Shown one piece after another: positions 1 to 6,610 of a DNA stretch of 8,745 nt (the stretch's first letter is position 1; each line of letters opens with the position of its first letter). The stretch comes from Dehalococcoidia bacterium. Lineage in GTDB: Bacteria > Chloroflexota > Dehalococcoidia > GIF9 > AB-539-J10. The position numbers and the translations under genes were made by a program. The stretch lies in NCBI GenBank assembly GCA_003562555.1, contig PWUO01000163.1, forward strand, positions 1 to 8,745. The letters run 5' to 3'. The notes under the pieces were generated by a model. It was not told where the DNA came from. It worked only from the letters and a program-made list of their open reading frames with translations, and made no database searches.

Positions 1-34
1 GTGTAGAATTGCCCCGGTACCATAACCTGTCACG

Positions 35-60
35 CGTCACGGCACGTTGCGTCCGTGACG
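35..60. repeat. Inverted repeat upstream of the HD-GYP promoter
   Basis: CGTCACGG (35-42) and CCGTGACG (53-60) form a perfect 8-bp stem around a 10-base loop. It lies about 30 bases before the proposed -35 box at 93. It could be an operator, or the hairpin of a terminator for a gene left of the window. Only two T residues follow the stem, so a classical intrinsic terminator is not well supported. The symmetry is seen directly; the role is unknown. Confidence 0.35.
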
Positions 61-92
61 TTCATTACGCGGGGCAGCTACTGAAGTGGGGC

Positions 93-121
93 TTGACTTG
101 CCGCACCGGCAGCGCTAAGGT
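93..121 (+). promoter_or_regulatory. Candidate sigma70-like promoter for the HD-GYP gene
   Basis: TTGACT (93-98) matches the -35 consensus at five of six positions. After a 17-base spacer, TAAGGT (116-121) matches the -10 consensus at three of six, including the key T, A and final T. Transcription would begin near 128 and leave a leader of about 110 bases before the ATG at 239. The upstream TTG at 122 touches the -10 box, which argues against it as the translation start. I recognise no riboswitch in the leader. Confidence 0.4.
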
Positions 122-238
122 TTGGTGCTCCCCGGAACGGCTCAGAGTGACATCCACCAGACAACGATGCGCGAGACCGTCCGGAGCGTTCACTGCTGCG
201 TACCAGTAGTTCAGTGTTTCACCGAAGAGGAACAGATC

Positions 239-1996
239 ATGTCTCAAGCGGCGGACAGGTATCGCGCGCTCCTCGACCACCTGCCTGACGGGTATGCCAG
301 GCACGAGGTAGTACTGAATGATGACGGTTCCCCGGTCGACTACATCTTCCTCGAGGTCAATCCGGCGTTTGAGGCACTGACCGGGCTCTCACGGGACCGT
401 ATCATCGGCCGGAGAATCACCGAAGTCCTGCCGGGAATCAAGCGCTCCACGTTCGACTGGATCGCCACCTACGGGCAGGTCGCACAAAGCGGTGAGCCTA
501 TTACCATCGAGCGGTACTCCGAGCCGCTGGACCGCTGGTACGAGGTGACCTCCTACAGCGATGAGCCGGGCCGGTTCACAACCCTCTTCCACGACGTGAC
601 GGAGCGCCGCAGGACGGAAAAGGCACTGGAAGACCAGCGCATCGTCAGGGAACAACTCCTGGAACAGACGCTCGCGGGCTACTGGGATCGGGATATCGCA
701 CGTGGCACGGAGTACATGAGCCCCACCTTGAAACGCATGCTCGGCTACGAGCCCCATGAACTCGCAGACGTGCCCGAGAGCAGGCAGGCTCTGGCATTTC
801 CCGAGGACCTCCCCGATCTGTTCGCACGCGAAAGGCAGCACTTCGAGAGCCACGGCAGGGTCCCCTTCAGCAAAGAGGTCAGGTACCGTCACAGGAACGG
901 TTCAACTATCTGGGTCATCTGCAGCGGGCGCGTCATCTCATGGGACGAGGACGGCAATCCCTTGCGCATGGTCGGCAGTCACGTGGACATCACCGGACTC
1001 AAGCATGCAGAGGAGTCTCTGCGCGCAAGAGAGGAACGCTTCAGGGCCATCATGTCCTCCATGCAGAACATCGTGTTCACGCTGGACACGAGTCAACGTC
1101 ACACTGCCGTCTATGGTCCGTGGGTCGAGCATAGCGGCCTCACATCAGAACACTTCCTTGGTAAGACCTCTCGCGAGATACTTGGCGAGGAGGCTGCCAG
1201 GGTTCACGAGGAGGCAAACAAGAGGGCCCTCGGCGGGGAGTTCCTCGTCTACGACTGGTCCGCTCCCTCTGTCGACGGCCTGCGCTACTACCAGACATCG
1301 CTTTCGCCCATATGGGATACACAAGGCAATATACAGGGGATCGTCGGCGTCGGGCGCGACGTTACCGAGCGAACCAGGACACAGCGGGAAGTCGAGACCA
1401 GTCACACGCTCCTGCAACAGGTGCTGCAGGGAACGCTTGACGTCATTCAGCAGATGACCGAGGCACGCGACCCGTACACCTCGGGCCACCAGCGCCGGGT
1501 GGCTGAACTGGCAGAGGCCATCGCGAGAGAGATGCGGCTGCCCGAGGATTCCTGCGTGGCAGTCATACGTACGGCAGCGTTCATCCACGACATCGGCAAG
1601 ATAACCGTCCCCGCCGAGATCCTGAGCAAGCCGGGACAGCTCTCCCCCACCGAGTTCGAGCTCATCAAGGTGCATCCCACGACCGGCTACAACATCCTGC
1701 GACGCGCTCACCTGCCGGACCCGGTCGCCGAGACTGTGCTGCAGCACCACGAGCGGCTGGACGGTACCGGCTACCCGCAACAACTGAAGGGGGACGATAT
1801 CCTCCCCGAGGCACAGATACTGGCAGTCGCGGACGTCGTCGAGGCGATGTCCTCCCATCGTCCGTACCGTCCCGCGCCGGGCACCGAGGCGGCACTCAGC
1901 GAGATCGCTGCACATAGCGGCACACGATACGACCCGGACGTCGTGCAGGCCTGCCTCACTCTGCTCCGGGAGAAACGCTTCTCGTTCTCCTGCTGA
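239..1996 (+). CDS. PAS-PAS-PAS-HD-GYP protein, predicted cyclic di-GMP phosphodiesterase
   Basis: A 585-residue protein predicted to hydrolyse cyclic di-GMP in response to signals sensed by its PAS domains. Three PAS regions span roughly residues 6-118, 130-252 and 261-378; each ends in a DVTER- or DITG-like segment that leads into a helical linker. The HD-GYP domain covers about 396-580. Its motifs look intact: GHQRR with H417, HDIGK at 450-454, a KPGQL segment, and HHERLDGTGYP at 503-513. No signal peptide or membrane segment is visible, so the protein should be cytoplasmic. I chose the ATG at 239 because GAAGAGG lies 8 bases before it and because the longer TTG frame from 122 runs through the likely promoter and adds only unconserved residues. 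There is no GGDEF or receiver domain. The HD-GYP assignment is strong; the PAS ligands are unknown, and some family members make pGpG rather than GMP. Confidence 0.95.
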   Translation: MSQAADRYRALLDHLPDGYARHEVVLNDDGSPVDYIFLEVNPAFEALTGLSRDRIIGRRITEVLPGIKRSTFDWIATYGQVAQSGEPITIERYSEPLDRWYEVTSYSDEPGRFTTLFHDVTERRRTEKALEDQRIVREQLLEQTLAGYWDRDIARGTEYMSPTLKRMLGYEPHELADVPESRQALAFPEDLPDLFARERQHFESHGRVPFSKEVRYRHRNGSTIWVICSGRVISWDEDGNPLRMVGSHVDITGLKHAEESLRAREERFRAIMSSMQNIVFTLDTSQRHTAVYGPWVEHSGLTSEHFLGKTSREILGEEAARVHEEANKRALGGEFLVYDWSAPSVDGLRYYQTSLSPIWDTQGNIQGIVGVGRDVTERTRTQREVETSHTLLQQVLQGTLDVIQQMTEARDPYTSGHQRRVAELAEAIAREMRLPEDSCVAVIRTAAFIHDIGKITVPAEILSKPGQLSPTEFELIKVHPTTGYNILRRAHLPDPVAETVLQHHERLDGTGYPQQLKGDDILPEAQILAVADVVEAMSSHRPYRPAPGTEAALSEIAAHSGTRYDPDVVQACLTLLREKRFSFSC

Positions 1997-2400
1997 TCAG
2001 CCACGGCACCACCGATCATCCTGCCTCGTCATCACAGATACCTCCAATCGTGCCTTGCTGCATCAAATTCTCAGGGGCACCGGACCATCGTTCCTGTCCA
2101 CTCAGTACCTACGTCCATTTGCAGTGCGGAGGTACGCAAGGCACTATGAACCCCAGCTACTGGAGCTGCCTCACAAGAGTCCACAATGCGTTACGGAACC
2201 TCTCATCGACACACCCGGTTGACAGCCTTGATGGACCGGCCATCCGTCTGCCTGTGTGGCACAAGCGGCCACCTTGTGATCGCTCCAAGCGGGTTGCAAT
2301 ATGCAGTACATAACCTTGTTTTGGTAGACTGTGACCAGACACCGGTTCAGCCCAGGACCCGATCATGCGATGCGGCAAAGAGCAGTGAAGGATTTCCGGA
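1997..2400. other. Intergenic region, no convincing gene
   Basis: About 400 bases separate the two plus-strand sensor genes. I see no clear terminator after the HD-GYP stop; TGATC (1994-1998) and GATCA (2014-2018) make only a 5-bp stem. GTACCT (2105-2110) pairs with AGGTAC (2130-2135) around a long loop, which is weak. A 55-codon frame from the ATG at 2146, with GGAGG 13 bases upstream, encodes nothing I recognise. TTGACA at 2219-2224 has no good -10 at the usual distance. The most AT-rich stretch, about 2294-2330, is the likeliest promoter site for the kinase gene, but I cannot assign boxes. The gap size suggests the kinase is transcribed separately. Confidence 0.5.
2387..2392 (+). promoter_or_regulatory. 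Ribosome binding site supporting the TTG start of the kinase
   Basis: GAAGGA lies 8 bases before the TTG at 2401, a normal spacing. The alternative ATG at 2416 lies 23 bases downstream of this site and has no closer purine-rich site. This is why the longer protein is preferred, although the two starts differ by only five residues. Confidence 0.45.
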
Positions 2401-5400
2401 TTGGTCGGGCACCACATGAGACCCGAGAGAGCGCGAAAACAGCCGTCACGACGGTCGTCACGCCCGTCGACGGAGTTTCCGCACGCCACCAGCACCTCAG
2501 ATTCGCCACAGGGACAAACGCCCCGCGGGATTGAACCGGCGCCGGTCGGCCTCAGGGCCGCCCTGGAATCACTCGGACCCCACGACCACCTCTGTCTTAT
2601 CTGTGAATCACAAGACGAGTGGCGCGCTGCCACTATACCCTTCGTCGCCATCGGCCTGCAGCGCGGCGAGAAGTGCATCTACGTCGTCGACGCGAACACC
2701 GCACGGCAGATCCGGCGCTACCTCGCAGAAGAAGGTGTGGACGCCTCAGCCGCAGAGCGCTCCGGCCAGATCACTATCCTGCATCACACAGAGGCTTACA
2801 CGAAGGATGGGACGTTCGATCCCGACCGAATGATCGCCATGCTGGCCGAGGAGACGAAGAAGGCGCTCGCCGAAGGATACCCCACACTCCGTGTCATCGG
2901 AGAGATGACCTGGGTGCTGCGCGGACATCCCGGCTCCAATCGGGTGCTGGAATACGAGGCCAAGCTGAACCGCGATTTCTTTCTGCAGTATCCATGCGTC
3001 GCCATCTGCCACTACAACCGGTGGGAGTTCGATCCCGAGATTATCAAGGGCGTCATCCTTACTCATCCCCTTCTGATACGTGGCTCCCATCTCTACCACA
3101 ACTTCTACTACGTCCCACCTGAAGAGTACTTGGCGGACACGCAAGCGGGCAGAGAAGTTCAGCACTGGCTCAATAACCTCGAGCGAGAGCGCGCCCAGTA
3201 CGAAGCCCTGCGGGAGAGAGAAGAGCGGTACCGCTTGCTCTTCGAGCAATCCCTGGATGCCATCTGGACTCTCAGGCCGGATGGAACCGGCCACGAGGTC
3301 AACCAGGCGTGGCTGGATATGTTCGGCTACTCCCGGGAGGACCTGGCGACGCTGAACGCCGCCGACCTGTACGCCGACCCGGCGGACCGAGCGCACTTTC
3401 TATGCCGCATCGAGGAAGAAGGACAGATACGCGACGAGGTACGGTTCAAGCGCAAGGATGGGAGCGCGTTCGTCTGCCAGCGTACCGTGGTGGCCCGCAG
3501 GGACGCATCCGGCCGCATAATCGCCTTCCAGGGGGTGAGCCGCGACATCACGGATCGCATCCGGGCAGAGGAGGATCTCCGTACCAGCGAAGAGAAGTAC
3601 CGGGCATTGTTCGAGCAGTCGATGGACGCCATCGCCATCGTCTCCCCCGACGGCACCCATCTGGAAGCCAACGATGCGTGGCTCCAGCTCTTCGGGTACA
3701 CCCGCGAGCAGTTGCAGCATATCACCGCGTACGACTTCTACATCGACCCCTCAGAGCGTGACGGATTCCTTCGGCACATAGCTGAAGCGGGCGTCGTCAA
3801 AGACGTGGTCCAATTCAGGCGCAGCGACGGCTCGGTGTTCGACTGCCAGAGGACCGTCGTCGCACATAGGGATCAGGATGGAACGCCAGTGGCCTTCTTC
3901 AATGTCCTGCGGGACATCACTCTGGAACGGCAGTGGGAACAGGCGCTCCGCGAGAGCGAGCAGAAGTACCGCACGCTGTTCGAGCAATCGAGGGATGCCA
4001 TAGCTATTGTCGCTCCAGACGGATCTCATGTGGAAGCTAATGAGGCGTGGCTTCAGCTCTTCGGGTACACCCAGAAGGATTTGCCCCACGTCAGGACAGA
4101 CCAGATCTATGCCAACCACTCCGAGCGCGAGGATTTCCTGCGCCGCATAGCTGAAACTGGCGTCGTCAAAGACGTGGTGCAATTCAGGCGCAGCGACGGA
4201 TCGGTGTTCGACTGCCAGAGAACCGTCGTGGCGCAGAGGAATCCGGATGGAACGCCAGTGGCCTTCTTCAATGTCCTTCGGGATATCACCGAGGACAGGA
4301 GCCGGGAACAGGCGCTCCGCGCGAGCGAGGAGAAGTACCGGACCCTGTTCGAACAATCGATGGACGCCATCTCTATGATCGCGCCCGACGGATCCAGCCT
4401 TGAGGTGAACCGGGCTTGGCTCGACCTGTTCGGCTATTCGCCTGAAGAGGTGCAACGGGTCACCGCGTACGACATCTACGTGAATCCCGAGGAGCGCGCG
4501 GACTTCCTGCGTCGCATCGGTACCGATGGTGTCGTCAGTGACGTCGTCCGATTCCGAAAGAAGGATGGGACCGAATTCGACTGTCAGCGAACGGCAGTTG
4601 CGCAGAGGGATTCCAGTGGCGCAATTGTCGGCTGCCAGAACGTCCTTCGAGACATCACACTGGAACGGCAGCGGGAACAGGCGATGCGCGCGAGCGAGGA
4701 GAAGTACCGCTCCCTGTTCGAACAGTCCATGGATGCCATCGCGCTCGTGGCGCGGGATGGCATCCTGCTGGACGCAAACCCGGCCTACTGGCGACTGTTC
4801 GGCTTCGATCCCGGTGAGGTGGGTCGAATCAACGTGCGCGGCCACTACCTGCATCCGGAGCAGCGCGAGGAATTCGTCCGCAGGATGGAACGTGATGGCG
4901 TGATTATCGACGAGGAAGTAGACATGCTGCACAGTGAAGGCAGGGTGATGAACTGCCTGCGTTCATCGGTCGCACGCAGGAACGCTGACGGCCGCGTGAT
5001 CGCCTATCAGACGGTGATTCGCGACGTCACCGCGCGGAAGAAGGCGGAACAGCAACTGCGTGAGTCCGAGGACGAGCTGCGCCGCCTCACTACACGGCTT
5101 GAGGCCATCCGGGAGGAAGAACGAACAGGCATCGCGCGCGAGCTGCACGATCAGGTGGGCCAGGCGCTGACGGCCCTGAAGATTGATCTGTCCACCACGC
5201 TGGAAGGCCAGCGCCAGGGGCAACCGTCACCACCCGAGAAGCTGGCACAGATGATCGAACTGGTGGACGCCACCACTGACGACGTGCGCCGGATCTCATC
5301 CGAGCTGCGGCCGGGCATTCTTGACGATTTCGGCCTTATTGCAGCAATGGAGTGGCAACTCGACCAGTTCCAGCAACGCACGGACATACAGTGCGATCTG

Positions 5401-5718
5401 AAACCATCGGGCGATGAGGTGCCGGACAGTGCGATAGCAACCGCCCTGTATCGCGTCTTCCAGGAGCTTCTGACCAACGTCGCCCGCCACGCCAATGCAC
5501 AGCACGTGAACGTGCTGTTCGAGCACGACAGTGGAGACTACATCCTCACCGTCGCGGACGATGGCCGTGGCATCACCGATGAGCAGATGCACAGCCCCTC
5601 TTCTCTGGGCCTGATAGGAGCGAGGGAGCGCCTGCGGCCGTTAGGTGGCCACATAGAACTGTCGGGCACCCCCGGCAAGGGTACCACCGTCCGCGTCACC
5701 GTGCCCGCAGGCCGCTAG
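2401..5718 (+). CDS. MEDS-(PAS)5-HisKA_3-HATPase sensor histidine kinase
   Basis: A 1105-residue predicted histidine kinase of the NarL-partner type. Residues 1-54 form an Arg/Ser/Pro-rich tail that looks disordered. A MEDS sensory domain follows at about 55-230, recognisable from DHLCLICES, PFVAIGLQRGEKCIYVV, GEMTWVLRG, EYEAKLN and THPLLIRG. A short charged helix leads to five PAS domains starting near 276, 399, 522, 644 and 767, each with an LFEQS start and an RDIT- or RDVT-like end. The HisKA_3 part has RTGIARELHDQVGQ with phosphoacceptor H916. The ATPase part has the N box with N1026, DDGRG from D1053, and a GLIGARERL segment near 1070. All catalytic motifs look intact. No membrane segment is seen, so it should be cytoplasmic. 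No response regulator is visible in this window, so its partner is elsewhere. Start choice is uncertain (TTG 2401 or ATG 2416). The kinase call is secure; the ligands are not known. Confidence 0.95.
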   Translation: MVGHHMRPERARKQPSRRSSRPSTEFPHATSTSDSPQGQTPRGIEPAPVGLRAALESLGPHDHLCLICESQDEWRAATIPFVAIGLQRGEKCIYVVDANTARQIRRYLAEEGVDASAAERSGQITILHHTEAYTKDGTFDPDRMIAMLAEETKKALAEGYPTLRVIGEMTWVLRGHPGSNRVLEYEAKLNRDFFLQYPCVAICHYNRWEFDPEIIKGVILTHPLLIRGSHLYHNFYYVPPEEYLADTQAGREVQHWLNNLERERAQYEALREREERYRLLFEQSLDAIWTLRPDGTGHEVNQAWLDMFGYSREDLATLNAADLYADPADRAHFLCRIEEEGQIRDEVRFKRKDGSAFVCQRTVVARRDASGRIIAFQGVSRDITDRIRAEEDLRTSEEKYRALFEQSMDAIAIVSPDGTHLEANDAWLQLFGYTREQLQHITAYDFYIDPSERDGFLRHIAEAGVVKDVVQFRRSDGSVFDCQRTVVAHRDQDGTPVAFFNVLRDITLERQWEQALRESEQKYRTLFEQSRDAIAIVAPDGSHVEANEAWLQLFGYTQKDLPHVRTDQIYANHSEREDFLRRIAETGVVKDVVQFRRSDGSVFDCQRTVVAQRNPDGTPVAFFNVLRDITEDRSREQALRASEEKYRTLFEQSMDAISMIAPDGSSLEVNRAWLDLFGYSPEEVQRVTAYDIYVNPEERADFLRRIGTDGVVSDVVRFRKKDGTEFDCQRTAVAQRDSSGAIVGCQNVLRDITLERQREQAMRASEEKYRSLFEQSMDAIALVARDGILLDANPAYWRLFGFDPGEVGRINVRGHYLHPEQREEFVRRMERDGVIIDEEVDMLHSEGRVMNCLRSSVARRNADGRVIAYQTVIRDVTARKKAEQQLRESEDELRRLTTRLEAIREEERTGIARELHDQVGQALTALKIDLSTTLEGQRQGQPSPPEKLAQMIELVDATTDDVRRISSELRPGILDDFGLIAAMEWQLDQFQQRTDIQCDLKPSGDEVPDSAIATALYRVFQELLTNVARHANAQHVNVLFEHDSGDYILTVADDGRGITDEQMHSPSSLGLIGARERLRPLGGHIELSGTPGKGTTVRVTVPAGR
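3226..5040 (+). repeat. Five tandem PAS-coding repeats, about 369 bp each
   Basis: Within the kinase gene, five PAS units recur with a period of 123 codons (369 bp); the last interval is one codon longer. Units two and three are the most alike. Bases 3781-3921 and 4150-4290 align without gaps at an offset of exactly 369, with about 13 differences in 141 by hand count. One identical run of 33 bases is at 3876-3908 and 4245-4277. Units one, four and five are more diverged. This points to stepwise duplication, with a recent duplication or gene conversion between units two and three. Confidence 0.85.
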
Positions 5719-5762
5719 CCGTCACACCCACCCGTTTACCGTGAAATGAACCCGCGGTACCC

Positions 5763-5791
5763 GTAGGGGCGCATCGTGATGCGCCCGGCGG
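5763..5791 (+). repeat. Palindromic repeat, type A, copy 1
   Basis: GTAGGG leads into GGGCGCATC (5767-5775) and GATGCGCCC (5778-5786), a perfect 9-bp inverted repeat with two central bases, followed by GGCGG. It lies 45 bases after the kinase stop and might fold in the 3' end of that transcript. No T-run follows, so it is not called a terminator. Confidence 0.75.
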
Positions 5792-5809
5792 TGCGCGGTG
5801 GGGTTATGT

Positions 5810-5832
5810 GTACAGGCCGCATACATGCGGTC
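5810..5832 (+). repeat. Palindromic repeat, type B, copy 1 (degenerate)
   Basis: GGCCGCAT (5815-5822) and ATGCGGTC (5825-5832) form an 8-bp inverted repeat that includes one G-T pair. The leader reads GTACAG where other copies have GTAGGG. This is a worn copy of the element at 6448. Confidence 0.65.
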
Positions 5833-5863
5833 TGCCCGGGGTGGTGCGGCGAGGCGGTCTGTT

Positions 5864-5892
5864 GTAGGGCACATCGCGATGCGCCCGGCGGG
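5864..5892 (+). repeat. Palindromic repeat, type A, copy 2
   Basis: GTAGGG followed by GGGCACATC (5867-5875) and GATGCGCCC (5878-5886). It matches copy 1 except for an A at 5871, which creates one A-C mismatch in the stem, and a change in the two central bases. GGCGGGG follows, as in the other type A copies. Confidence 0.7.
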
Positions 5893-5910
5893 GCGGTGTT
5901 CCTCTCGGGT

Positions 5911-5960
5911 GTCCGTGTCAGTCCGTGTCAGTCCGTGTCTGTCCGTGTCTGTCCGTGCCC
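5911..5960 (+). repeat. Tandem decamer array 1 (five units)
   Basis: Five consecutive 10-bp units of GTCCGTGTCW; the last is GTCCGTGCCC. The final unit supplies the left arm of a CCGTGC (5953-5958) and GCACGG (5961-5966) hairpin. The 10-bp period would place every unit on nearly the same face of the DNA helix. Confidence 0.85.
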
Positions 5961-5989
5961 GCACGGGGTGGTACGGCGTGGCGGTCCAG

Positions 5990-6013
5990 GTAGGGACGCC
6001 ACATGTGGCGTCC
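5990..6013 (+). repeat. Palindromic repeat, type C
   Basis: GTAGGG overlaps the perfect 20-base palindrome GGACGCCACATGTGGCGTCC (5994-6013). It differs from the type D palindrome by one swapped base pair, with both arms changed together. Confidence 0.75.
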
Positions 6014-6056
6014 GCAGAACGACAACCACGTCACCTTGACCATCACCACCGTGCGC

Positions 6057-6172
6057 CACCACAGAACAACGGACGGCACATGTGCCGTCCCTACACCGAC
6101 CCATTCCACCCCCACCCCATGGGCACGCCGCGCGCAGCGCTCCGCTGGCCCCGCAGGGTGTCTTGCCCCTAC
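6057..6172 (-). repeat. 116-bp direct repeat, copy 1
   Basis: This segment recurs at 6303-6418, offset 246, with four differences by hand count (6063, 6064, 6065 and 6100). Read on the minus strand, it begins with GTAGGGGCAAGACACC and ends in a type D palindrome that also carries GTAGGG. It contains a small CAGCG/CGCTG inverted repeat at 6135-6147. The match stops sharply at 6172/6418, just after CCCTAC. Upstream, CACGTCACC near 6027 and 6285 suggests an older, more diverged extension. Open frames through it are accidental in GC-rich repeat DNA. Confidence 0.9.
6071..6094 (-). repeat. Palindromic repeat, type D, copy 1
   Basis: Perfect 20-base palindrome GGACGGCACATGTGCCGTCC (6071-6090), with the GTAGGG leader on the minus strand (CCCTAC at 6089-6094). 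It forms one end of the 116-bp repeat. Confidence 0.75.
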
Positions 6173-6235
6173 GCCGGAATGGCGTTCATACGCGTACATC
6201 ACGTCACACGCGTGGTTGCCCACAAGACGTGGACG

Positions 6236-6251
6236 GCCGGATGTATCCGGC
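6236..6251. repeat. Palindrome in the spacer between the 116-bp copies
   Basis: GCCGGAT (6236-6242) and ATCCGGC (6245-6251) form a 7-bp inverted repeat with two central bases. It resembles types A and B in shape but lacks the GTAGGG leader. It may be a decayed member of the family. Confidence 0.5.
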
Positions 6252-6302
6252 GCCTGCATTGGCTGGGAATTCACACATGCCATTCACGTCACCACTTTGG
6301 TT

Positions 6303-6418
6303 CACCACGAGACAACGGACGGCACATGTGCCGTCCCTACACCGAACCATTCCACCCCCACCCCATGGGCACGCCGCGCGCAGCGCTCCGCTGGCCCCGC
6401 AGGGTGTCTTGCCCCTAC
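6303..6418 (-). repeat. 116-bp direct repeat, copy 2
   Basis: Second copy of the unit at 6057-6172, about 96-97% identical. A 130-base spacer separates the copies. The near identity contrasts with the strong divergence of the surrounding composite repeat, so this duplication is the more recent event or has been homogenised. Confidence 0.9.
6317..6340 (-). repeat. Palindromic repeat, type D, copy 2
   Basis: Identical to the type D palindrome at 6071, including the CCCTAC that places the GTAGGG leader on the minus strand. It belongs to the second 116-bp repeat. Confidence 0.75.
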
Positions 6419-6447
6419 ACGTGCATTCGCGTGGTGGGGTGTTATAC

Positions 6448-6477
6448 GTAGGGGCCGCATACATGCGGCCCGCCCGG
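6448..6477 (+). repeat. Palindromic repeat, type B, copy 2
   Basis: GTAGGG followed by GGGCCGCAT (6452-6460) and ATGCGGCCC (6463-6471), a perfect 9-bp inverted repeat with two central bases, then GCCCGG. This is the intact form of the degenerate element at 5810. Confidence 0.75.
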
Positions 6478-6502
6478 ATTGACGCAGGGTTGCGGGGTCC
6501 CC

Positions 6503-6531
6503 GTAGGGGCGCATCGGGATGCGCCCGGCGG
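6503..6531 (+). repeat. Palindromic repeat, type A, copy 3
   Basis: GTAGGG followed by GGGCGCATC (6507-6515) and GATGCGCCC (6518-6526). The arms are identical to copy 1; only a central base differs. The following GGCGGGG runs into the nine-G tract. Confidence 0.75.
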
Positions 6532-6550
6532 GGGGGGGTGGTGTCAGTCG

Positions 6551-6610
6551 TCGGTGTCGGTCCGTGTCCGTCCGTGTCCGTCCGTGGTCGTCCGTGTTAG
6601 TCCGTGCCTG
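6551..6610 (+). repeat. Tandem decamer array 2 (six units)
   Basis: Six 10-bp units of TCCGTGTCNG, the same repeat as array 1 in a shifted register, with more variation between units. The last unit supplies CCGTGC (6602-6607), which pairs with GCACGG (6612-6617) across a 4-base loop. Confidence 0.8.

Larger units (their letters stand above)
5797..5974 (+). repeat. Composite repeat, copy 1 (B palindrome, A palindrome, decamer array, hairpin)
   Basis: This segment starts with GGTGGGGT and carries, in order, a type B palindrome at 5810, a type A palindrome at 5864, five decamer repeats at 5911-5960, a CCGTGC/GCACGG hairpin and GGTGGTAC. The same order occurs at 6433-6623. The B-to-A distance is 54 bases here and 55 there. 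The two copies are diverged, but the shared order and spacing show they descend from one unit. Confidence 0.7.

Noticed and set aside
51..60. GTCCGTGACG near the left edge as a stray decamer copy
   Set aside because: Only a partial match to GTCCGTGTCW, single copy, and already explained as one arm of the inverted repeat.
122..238. Upstream TTG start extending the HD-GYP protein by 39 residues
   Set aside because: The TTG touches the proposed -10 box and has no clear ribosome site, while the ATG at 239 has GAAGAGG at 8 bases. The added residues are not like a PAS or signal segment.
128..238. Cyclic di-GMP riboswitch in the HD-GYP leader
   Set aside because: I looked for conserved GEMM-type segments and did not see them; the leader has no strong paired architecture.
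1145..1915. Long minus-strand open frame inside the HD-GYP gene, and similar ones inside the kinase
   Set aside because: These are antisense shadows of strongly supported genes with intact domain motifs; they have no separate evidence.
2219..2247. TTGACA at 2219 as a promoter for the kinase
   Set aside because: The -35 is perfect, but nothing close to TATAAT lies 16-18 bases downstream, and the site is about 180 bases before the start.
2050..2313. Small plus-strand open frame between the two sensor genes
   Set aside because: An internal ATG at 2146 has GGAGG 13 bases upstream, which is long. The product has no hydrophobic segment, motif or resemblance I can name.
5798..6600. Long overlapping plus-strand open frames of 159-217 codons in the repeat island
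   Set aside because: They run through palindromes, decamers and duplicated units in several frames at once, and their His/Pro/Arg-rich translations look like GC-rich shadow. None has a convincing ribosome site or recognisable domain.
5911..6610. CRISPR array
   Set aside because: The repeats are 10-bp head-to-tail units without unique spacers, and no cas gene is present.
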